From an uncultured Bacteroidota bacterium (lineage in GTDB: Bacteria > Bacteroidota > Bacteroidia > UKL13-3): a DNA stretch of 19,044 nucleotides. A program made the position numbers and the translations under genes. Location of the stretch: positions 1 through 19,044 of the forward strand of contig CAIUEQ010000075.1 of the NCBI GenBank assembly GCA_903898215.1, in the 5' to 3' direction. The notes beneath the pieces were generated by a model that did not search any database, was not told where the DNA came from, and saw nothing but the letters and a program-made list of their open reading frames with translations. Numbering within the stretch: position 1 is the first letter of the stretch; every line of letters starts with the position of its first letter. Shown in pieces: positions 15,121 through 19,044 of this stretch.

Positions 15121-15690
15121 TTATTTCCTCTCAGAAATTTGTCTTGCAATGTTTTCACAGGATAATTTCACAGCGTTTCTAAAAACTTCTTCAATATTTT
15201 GCATGCTATATAAATCTCGAGTCGACCTTACTTCACCATTGGCCTCGGAAACTTTTTCATTGTTGTAATATAATGTGCATTCATATTTGATATTACATCC
15301 AAAATCGCGATAGCTAATGGTATCTTTAAATTCTTTGCGAATCATATGTTTTATTTCGCTCGCCCACCATGTAGGTTCAATCCTAAACAATTTTAAAACA
15401 AACCCTTTTTGTTCATCGTTATTAAATTCCACACTTTTAAACTGATCATCAAAAGTATTTTTTAAAGCATAACGCAAACTCTGCTTAAATTCAGAAACAT
15501 TTAAAGTACGCATTCCTGTTTGCGAAACAGCAAAATCATCTTTAATATGATTGCTGAAATCAATATATAAGGATTCATCAAATTTGTTAACGGTTGGTTT
15601 AAAAAATGGATCGATTTCAAAATAGCCTAGTGATTTCGGACTACAAGAAATAATTAGCGACACAAAAAAGAAATAAAATATTTTTTTCAT
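15121..15690 (-). CDS. Uncharacterised lipoprotein coupled to a GT9 gene
   Basis: A 189-residue predicted lipoprotein with signal peptide and lipidation cysteine C16 (LIISCSPKS). The mature part is mixed alpha/beta with a final helix (NIEEVFRNAVKLSCENIARQISERK), and its layout recalls small outer-membrane lipoproteins of the YajG-like type, but I do not recognise the family. It begins one base after the stop codon of the GT9 glycosyltransferase gene, so the two are translationally coupled, which suggests a link to cell-surface glycan or lipid export. Start ATG 15688-15690. Confidence 0.75.
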   Translation of the reverse strand: MKKIFYFFFVSLIISCSPKSLGYFEIDPFFKPTVNKFDESLYIDFSNHIKDDFAVSQTGMRTLNVSEFKQSLRYALKNTFDDQFKSVEFNNDEQKGFVLKLFRIEPTWWASEIKHMIRKEFKDTISYRDFGCNIKYECTLYYNNEKVSEANGEVRSTRDLYSMQNIEEVFRNAVKLSCENIARQISERK

Positions 15691-15691
15691 T

Positions 15692-16762
15692 TTAGAAATG
15701 TCTTCCTACTGCATCAGCAATTTTTTGTGCAGGCAATTGTTCCATGCAACTGGTTCCATCTATGCAACTTCCACGGTAAAAACATTTACATTCTTTATCC
15801 GGCATCACAATTTCACCTTTACCAAACAAGTCAAATTCGTGGGGATTAAAAATATTATTCATCAAAATAATTTTCTTTCCAAGCGCAAGTGTGATATGCA
15901 TTCCCATCGTTACCTGAGTGATTATCAACTCGCATTGATTCACTAAATTTATAAACTCCGACAATGAAAAATATCCTAAATATAATGCGCCCGAACGTTG
16001 TTGAATTTCTTTGTTTCTTGCATCTTCGGCTTCACCGCCAAGCAATAAAATTTCGGCATCAGGATTTTGCTTTTTAAGAATAGCTATCAACTCCACCCAT
16101 TTATCAATGCTCCATAAACGAGTTGTCCAACGACCTCCACAACCGGTATTCATTCCGATTATTTTTTTGTTTTTTGGCAGGTTCCATTTATAATTTTTGT
16201 CATCATGGGTGTCCATTAAATAAGGTTCACCTTCGTGTTGCATTCCGCATATTTCAAAAATTTCGGTGAGGTAACTTTTTGTATTTGCTTTGCTCACATC
16301 ATCAAAAATTCCGGTAAAAAATTTATGAATTGCTAAATCGTTGTATGGTTGAATTTCATTATCCTTCAATACAAACCCGAACTTTTCTTTTGCATCAATA
16401 ATTTTTAACAATGCACCGGCTTCCTTTTCTTTATCAAGATTGATAGCAATATCCCAGCTCGAATGTTGAGCATACATCACTGAATTAACATCCCATTTTA
16501 AAATTTCATCAATTTGCGAAGATGGAAGAATATCGGGCGTCCAGGTAAGCCAAGTGATTTTACAATTTGGATAGATTTTTTTAAATCTTACAACCAACGG
16601 AGTTGTTCTGATCACATCACCAATTGCACCAAGTTTAATGATGAGGATTCGTTTGGAAACTTTTTCATACGCCACGCAATCATCACAATGGTAACCATTT
16701 TGTTTGTGAGGTTTACAAGGAATATGTCCTTTGAAATGTGTGCAGTCAGATTTAAAATTCAT
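15692..16762 (-). CDS. Glycosyltransferase family 9 (heptosyltransferase-like) with cysteine clusters
   Basis: A 356-residue cytoplasmic GT-B enzyme of family 9, which usually adds heptose or a related sugar to LPS core. The N-terminal nucleotide fold begins ILIIKLGAIGDVIRTTPL, the pattern shared with WaaC/WaaF; the C-terminal domain has MNTGCGGRWTTRLWSIDKW, LLLGG and MGMHITLALGKKIILMNN. The donor motif often written DTGxMH is here QVTMGMH. Before the first fold is an extra segment with C7, C16, C26 and C29, and the C-terminus has a second group (ECKCFYRGSC, then TSC), so a metal or Fe-S site is possible. The ATG at 16760-16762 is chosen because the promoter lies inside the longer reading (to 16870). 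Confidence 0.85.
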   Translation of the reverse strand: MNFKSDCTHFKGHIPCKPHKQNGYHCDDCVAYEKVSKRILIIKLGAIGDVIRTTPLVVRFKKIYPNCKITWLTWTPDILPSSQIDEILKWDVNSVMYAQHSSWDIAINLDKEKEAGALLKIIDAKEKFGFVLKDNEIQPYNDLAIHKFFTGIFDDVSKANTKSYLTEIFEICGMQHEGEPYLMDTHDDKNYKWNLPKNKKIIGMNTGCGGRWTTRLWSIDKWVELIAILKKQNPDAEILLLGGEAEDARNKEIQQRSGALYLGYFSLSEFINLVNQCELIITQVTMGMHITLALGKKIILMNNIFNPHEFDLFGKGEIVMPDKECKCFYRGSCIDGTSCMEQLPAQKIADAVGRHF

Positions 16763-16798
16763 TGTCAATTTATATTTATTCGTTGTGTTGTAACGAGG

Positions 16799-16828
16799 CA
16801 AATATAAGCACACGCGAATATTTACAAA
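16799..16828 (-). promoter_or_regulatory. Promoter of the GT9-lipoprotein operon
   Basis: On the minus strand TTTG (16825-16828) is followed after 18 bases by TATATTTG (16799-16806), matching the consensus. It lies 37 bases before the ATG at 16762 and inside the longer open frame, which decides the start. It is back-to-back with the lemA promoter. Confidence 0.8.
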
Positions 16829-16856
16829 GAATGATTCAGCCGCTTTGTCATGAATC

Positions 16857-16886
16857 TTTGCAATTGGCAATTAATTTGTATATTCG
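16857..16886 (+). promoter_or_regulatory. Promoter of lemA
   Basis: TTTG (16857-16860) is followed after 18 bases by TATATTCG (16879-16886), and the lemA ATG lies 21 bases further. The spacer carries CAATTGGCAATT. Confidence 0.8.
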
Positions 16887-16907
16887 GTTCACTCAAAATT
16901 AAAACAC

Positions 16908-17498
16908 ATGAACAAAAGCACGATCATTTTATTGGCAGTAGCTGCGGCATTGCTATTATTGGTGTTTAACGGCTGCGGCAGTTATAACAACATGGTTAAC
17001 AAACAAGAATCCGTTAGCTCGGCATGGGGCCAGGTTGAAAATGTTTATCAAAGACGATTGGATCTGATTCCGAATTTAGTGAACACCGTTAAAGGAGTTG
17101 CAAATTTTGAACAAAAAACTTTAACAGATGTTATTCAGGCTCGTGCAAGTGCATCACAAATAAAAGTTGATGCAAGTAATTTATCTCCTGAACAAATTCA
17201 AAAATTTCAAGCTTCACAAAGCGGATTAAGTCAGGCACTCGGACGATTGATGGTTGTATCTGAGCAATATCCTCAATTGAAAGCAACACAAAATTTTCTT
17301 GATCTTCAATCTCAATTGGAAGGAACTGAAAATCGCATTGCTGTTGAGCGTCAGAAGTTCAACGACATCGTAAAAGATTATAATTCATACGTTCGCCAGT
17401 TTCCACAAGTGATGTATGCAGGAATGTTTGGTTTCCAAACGAAAGGATATTTTGAGGCAGAAGCCACAGCAAGCAAACCACCTGAAGTAAAATTTTAA
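16908..17498 (+). CDS. lemA: LemA family protein
   Basis: A membrane-anchored LemA-family protein of 196 residues. One N-terminal hydrophobic segment (about 5-20) ends in FNGCGSYN, so either a membrane helix or, less likely, lipid attachment. The rest is the long helical LemA domain with the conserved start NMVNKQESVSSAWGQVENVYQRRLDLIPNLV, then VVSEQYPQLKATQNFLDLQSQLEGTENRIAVERQKFNDIVKDYN and FPQVMYAGMFGF. The biochemical role is unknown; the gene is commonly followed by TPM-domain genes, as here, implying a joint envelope function. Start ATG 16908, with a strong promoter. Confidence 0.93.
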   Translation: MNKSTIILLAVAAALLLLVFNGCGSYNNMVNKQESVSSAWGQVENVYQRRLDLIPNLVNTVKGVANFEQKTLTDVIQARASASQIKVDASNLSPEQIQKFQASQSGLSQALGRLMVVSEQYPQLKATQNFLDLQSQLEGTENRIAVERQKFNDIVKDYNSYVRQFPQVMYAGMFGFQTKGYFEAEATASKPPEVKF

Positions 17499-17509
17499 TT
17501 CAATAAAAT

Positions 17510-17537
17510 GTAGAGACGTTGCATGCAACGTCTCTAC
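17510..17537. repeat. 28-bp perfect palindrome between lemA and the first TPM gene
   Basis: Positions 17510-17537 are identical to their reverse complement, with half-site GTAGAGACGTTGCA. The arm CGTCTCTACGAATTTA recurs in part twice downstream. No T tract follows, so it is a hairpin but a poor terminator. From memory, GTAGAGACG...CGTCTCTAC palindromes are dispersed in some Bacteroidota and cyanobacterial genomes. Confidence 0.8.
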
Positions 17538-17586
17538 GAATTTATTTGAACGTCTAAACATTTAATTCAATGTCTCTACGAATTTA
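17527..17586 (+). repeat. Three imperfect copies of a roughly 21-bp unit
   Basis: Units begin at 17527, 17549 and 17569. The first and third share GTCTCTACGAATTTA exactly, and the middle copy is diverged and slightly shorter. The first unit includes the right arm of the 28-bp palindrome, suggesting tandem copying of that arm. It fills the gap up to the TPM start. Confidence 0.55.
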
Positions 17587-17591
17587 AAAAT

Positions 17592-18038
17592 ATGGCAAAT
17601 CAATTCTTTTCAGAACCAGAACAACAGAAAATAATTTCTGCAATTCAAAATGCCGAGCAACAAACCTCCGGAGAAATCCGTGTGCATGTTGAGCCCGATT
17701 GTGAGGGTGAGCCCTATCATCGTGCAAAAGAAGTTTTTGAAAAACTTGGAATGCATGCCACTGATTTAAAAAATGGAGTATTGTTTTATATCGCTTACAA
17801 AGACAAAAAATTTGCTGTATTGGGCGATAAAGGAATTCATGAAATTGTTACACAACATTTTTGGGATGAAGTAAAAGAATTATTGAAAGCCGATTTTAAA
17901 AACGGAAATTATTGCGATGGTTTATGTTTGGGAATAAAAAAAGCCGGTGAAAAATTACAAGCAAATTTCCCTTATCAAAATGATGATACTAATGAGTTGA
18001 GTAATGAAATTTCGTTTGGAGGAGGTGAAGATGCGTAA
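17592..18038 (+). CDS. TPM-domain protein, short cytoplasmic form
   Basis: A 148-residue TPM-domain (Psb32/MOLO-1/YgcG-related) protein with no signal peptide. The domain begins near residue 5, with the conserved IQNAEQQTSGEIRVHVEP, AKEVFEKLGMHATDLKNGVLFYIAYKDKKFAVLGDKGIHE and the C-terminal ADFKNGNYCDGLCLGIKKAGEKL. Neighbouring TPM proteins are often called phosphatases by analogy with a plant homologue, without evidence here. The start is ATG 17592. The end overlaps the next gene by eight bases, and the next gene's Shine-Dalgarno site lies within its last codons. Second gene of the lemA-TPM-TPM cluster. Confidence 0.88.
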   Translation: MANQFFSEPEQQKIISAIQNAEQQTSGEIRVHVEPDCEGEPYHRAKEVFEKLGMHATDLKNGVLFYIAYKDKKFAVLGDKGIHEIVTQHFWDEVKELLKADFKNGNYCDGLCLGIKKAGEKLQANFPYQNDDTNELSNEISFGGGEDA

Positions 18039-18771
18039 AGTAATTTTAGCTGTTAGCTTTTGGCTGTTAGCTGTTAGCTTGTTTGCAAAGGATATTCCTG
18101 CGAAGCCTAATCCGCCAACGTTTGTAAATGATTATGCTAATGTTTTAAGTGGTGAGCAAAAGCTTGCACTCGAGCAAAAACTCTTTGCATATTTCGATTC
18201 TACTTCAACACAAATTGTAATCGTTATCGAAAATTCATTAGAAGATGATGAGATAACAGATTATTGCCAACGTTTAGCAACTGCATGGGGAATTGGAGAA
18301 AAAGGAAAGAACAACGGACTCTTAATTTATGTTGCTGTAAAAGAACACAAAGATCGAATTCATACCGGGTATGGTATGGAAGCTACCATCACCGATGCTT
18401 TATCAAATGAGATCAGACATAACCAACTCGGACCAAATTTTAAACAAGGTAAATTTTATGAAGGTTTAGAAGAAGCCACGGATATCATGATGCGTGCTGC
18501 TTCCGGTGAATATGTAAACGATAGGATCAAGAAAAAACCCGGTGGTGGATTTTCAAAGTTCATGTTATTTTTTATCATCATCATCGTGCTGATGGCAATA
18601 TTTAAAAGAAAAGGTGGAGGTGGTTTTGGTGGTGGTTTAATGGGACCAATTTTCTTTGGAACATTTGGCAGCGGAGGATTTTCTTCCGGTGGCGGTGGTG
18701 GAGATAGTGGCGGCTTCGGTGGTTTTGGTGGCGGTGGTTTTGGCGGTGGAGGAAGTGGCGGAGATTGGTAA
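18031..18771 (+). CDS. TPM-domain exported protein with glycine-rich tail (YgcG-like)
   Basis: A 246-residue exported protein. Signal peptide 1-20 is followed by a TPM domain at about 28-150 (FVNDYANVLSGEQKLALEQKL, TSTQIVIVIENSLEDDEI, WGIGEKGKNNGLLIYVAVKEHKDRIHTGYGMEATITDA), a membrane helix at about 172-188 (FMLFFIIIIVLMAIF) and a tail of about 55 residues that is nearly all Gly, Ser and Phe. The ATG at 18031 is chosen because GGAGGTG lies at 18019-18025; an ATG at 18004 lies upstream of it and gives a non-signal extension. The signal core (LAVSFWLLAVSLFA) is a seven-residue repeat made by a 7-bp DNA array (18044-18078). Confidence 0.88.
   Translation: MRKVILAVSFWLLAVSLFAKDIPAKPNPPTFVNDYANVLSGEQKLALEQKLFAYFDSTSTQIVIVIENSLEDDEITDYCQRLATAWGIGEKGKNNGLLIYVAVKEHKDRIHTGYGMEATITDALSNEIRHNQLGPNFKQGKFYEGLEEATDIMMRAASGEYVNDRIKKKPGGGFSKFMLFFIIIIVLMAIFKRKGGGGFGGGLMGPIFFGTFGSGGFSSGGGGGDSGGFGGFGGGGFGGGGSGGDW
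18044..18078 (+). repeat. Five 7-bp units inside a signal-peptide coding region
   Basis: The units are TTTTAGC, then TGTTAGC, then TTTTGGC, then TGTTAGC twice, without gaps. TTTTAGC and TTTTGGC are also units of the array between glmM and ychF. Three units equal seven codons, so the protein shows a heptapeptide period. Confidence 0.85.
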
Positions 18772-18779
18772 TTTTAAAT

Positions 18780-18814
18780 GTTGCATTATGAATGTTAAAT
18801 TATGAATGAAAAAT
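18780..18814. repeat. 7-bp array after the TPM gene, left half of an inverted pair
   Basis: Five heptamers (GTTGCAT, TATGAAT, GTTAAAT, TATGAAT, GAAAAAT) begin nine bases after the stop codon. Their complement matches the right-hand array, separated by nine bases. Confidence 0.75.
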
Positions 18815-18823
18815 ATATCCTGC

Positions 18824-18858
18824 ACTCATAACTCAAAATTCATAACTCATAACTGAAA
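18824..18858. repeat. 7-bp array after the TPM gene, right half of an inverted pair
   Basis: Five heptamers (ACTCATA, ACTCAAA, ATTCATA, ACTCATA, ACTGAAA) end six bases before the next gene's start. Read on the other strand they are TATGAGT/TATGAAT units like those on the left, so a hairpin with a nine-base spacer can form. Confidence 0.75.
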
Positions 18859-18864
18859 GAATAG

Positions 18865-19044
18865 GTGAATAATTTCTTTAAAAATCATCGTGTAATTTTA
18901 TTTCTACTACTTTCAGCACTCATTGTTTTCGGGTGGTATGGCGAACGTATTCCATCAAATAACGAAACTGGTTGGGATGGAAAACATTATGCGCATTATG
19001 TTATTGATCTTCCTCAACAACTTGTAAATGGTGAAATAGACAGC
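18865..19044 (+). CDS. Membrane protein, 5' part only (possible GT-C type)
   Basis: An open frame of 60 codons continues off the window edge. It starts at GTG 18865, encoding MNNFFKNHRVI followed by one clear hydrophobic segment (LFLLLSALIVFGWY, about 12-25) and then GERIPSNNETGWDGKHYAHYVIDL. An N-terminal membrane helix followed by a periplasmic loop with an acidic residue and WDGxxYA is typical of multi-pass GT-C-type glycosyltransferases, but the rest is missing, so the function is only a suggestion. The start codon is uncertain; no ATG occurs nearby in the frame. Confidence 0.6.
   Translation, partial: MNNFFKNHRVILFLLLSALIVFGWYGERIPSNNETGWDGKHYAHYVIDLPQQLVNGEIDS

Noticed and set aside
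16763..16870. N-terminal extension of the GT9 protein to a TTG at 16870.
   Set aside because: It contains the consensus promoter of the gene (16799-16828), and the extension is unlike other GT9 proteins.

Overview
The window is a chromosomal segment from a low-GC member of the Bacteroidota. The evidence is a type IX secretion (T9SS) C-terminal sorting domain, a LytTR response regulator, DUF4920 and LemA/TPM families, many lipoproteins, few Shine-Dalgarno sites, and several promoters of the Bacteroidota form TTTG-N18/19-TAnnTT(T/C)G. The genus cannot be fixed from this sequence. There is no transposase, integrase, CRISPR array or phage gene; most genes are core housekeeping genes.

Layout. 1-215: tRNA-Leu(UAA) and tRNA-Val(UAC). 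216-2803 (minus): an orphan LytTR response regulator and lysS. 2927-4907 (plus): rlmN and a tandem universal stress protein. 4981-9719: ilvE (minus), a divergent pair of translationally coupled genes (unknown protein and the RdgB-type ITP/XTP pyrophosphatase), a convergent WecA-like phospho-sugar transferase, pdxH (minus) and an AlgH/YqgE protein (plus). 9780-9970 (minus): tRNA-Cys(GCA) with its terminator, followed by a second copy of that terminator and of the tRNA 3' end, in which an 18-bp perfect palindrome interrupts the T-loop. 10061-12265 (plus): three envelope proteins, namely a DUF4920 lipoprotein, a cytochrome c'-like lipoprotein with CXXCH, and a T9SS cargo protein with another CXXCH. 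12362-14965 (minus): ychF and glmM. 15121-16762 (minus): a GT9 glycosyltransferase coupled to a small lipoprotein. 16908-18771 (plus): lemA and two TPM-domain genes. 18865-end (plus): the start of a membrane protein cut by the window edge.

The most unusual structure lies between the genes. Several gaps, mostly just after stop codons, hold arrays of degenerate 7-bp or 8-bp units. Each gap has its own unit sequence but strict spacing, and two gaps carry the arrays as inverted pairs that could fold into long hairpins. One 7-bp array, of the same sequence family as the one between ychF and glmM, lies inside a gene and encodes the hydrophobic core of a signal peptide as a heptapeptide repeat. A 28-bp perfect palindrome separates lemA from the first TPM gene.

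Several starts were moved inward from the longest open frame because a promoter element, an ATG or a ribosome binding site lies inside it (lysS, rlmN, pdxH, the GT9 gene, glycine-rich TPM protein, both small lipoproteins). All functions are read from motifs and memory of families; no database search was possible.
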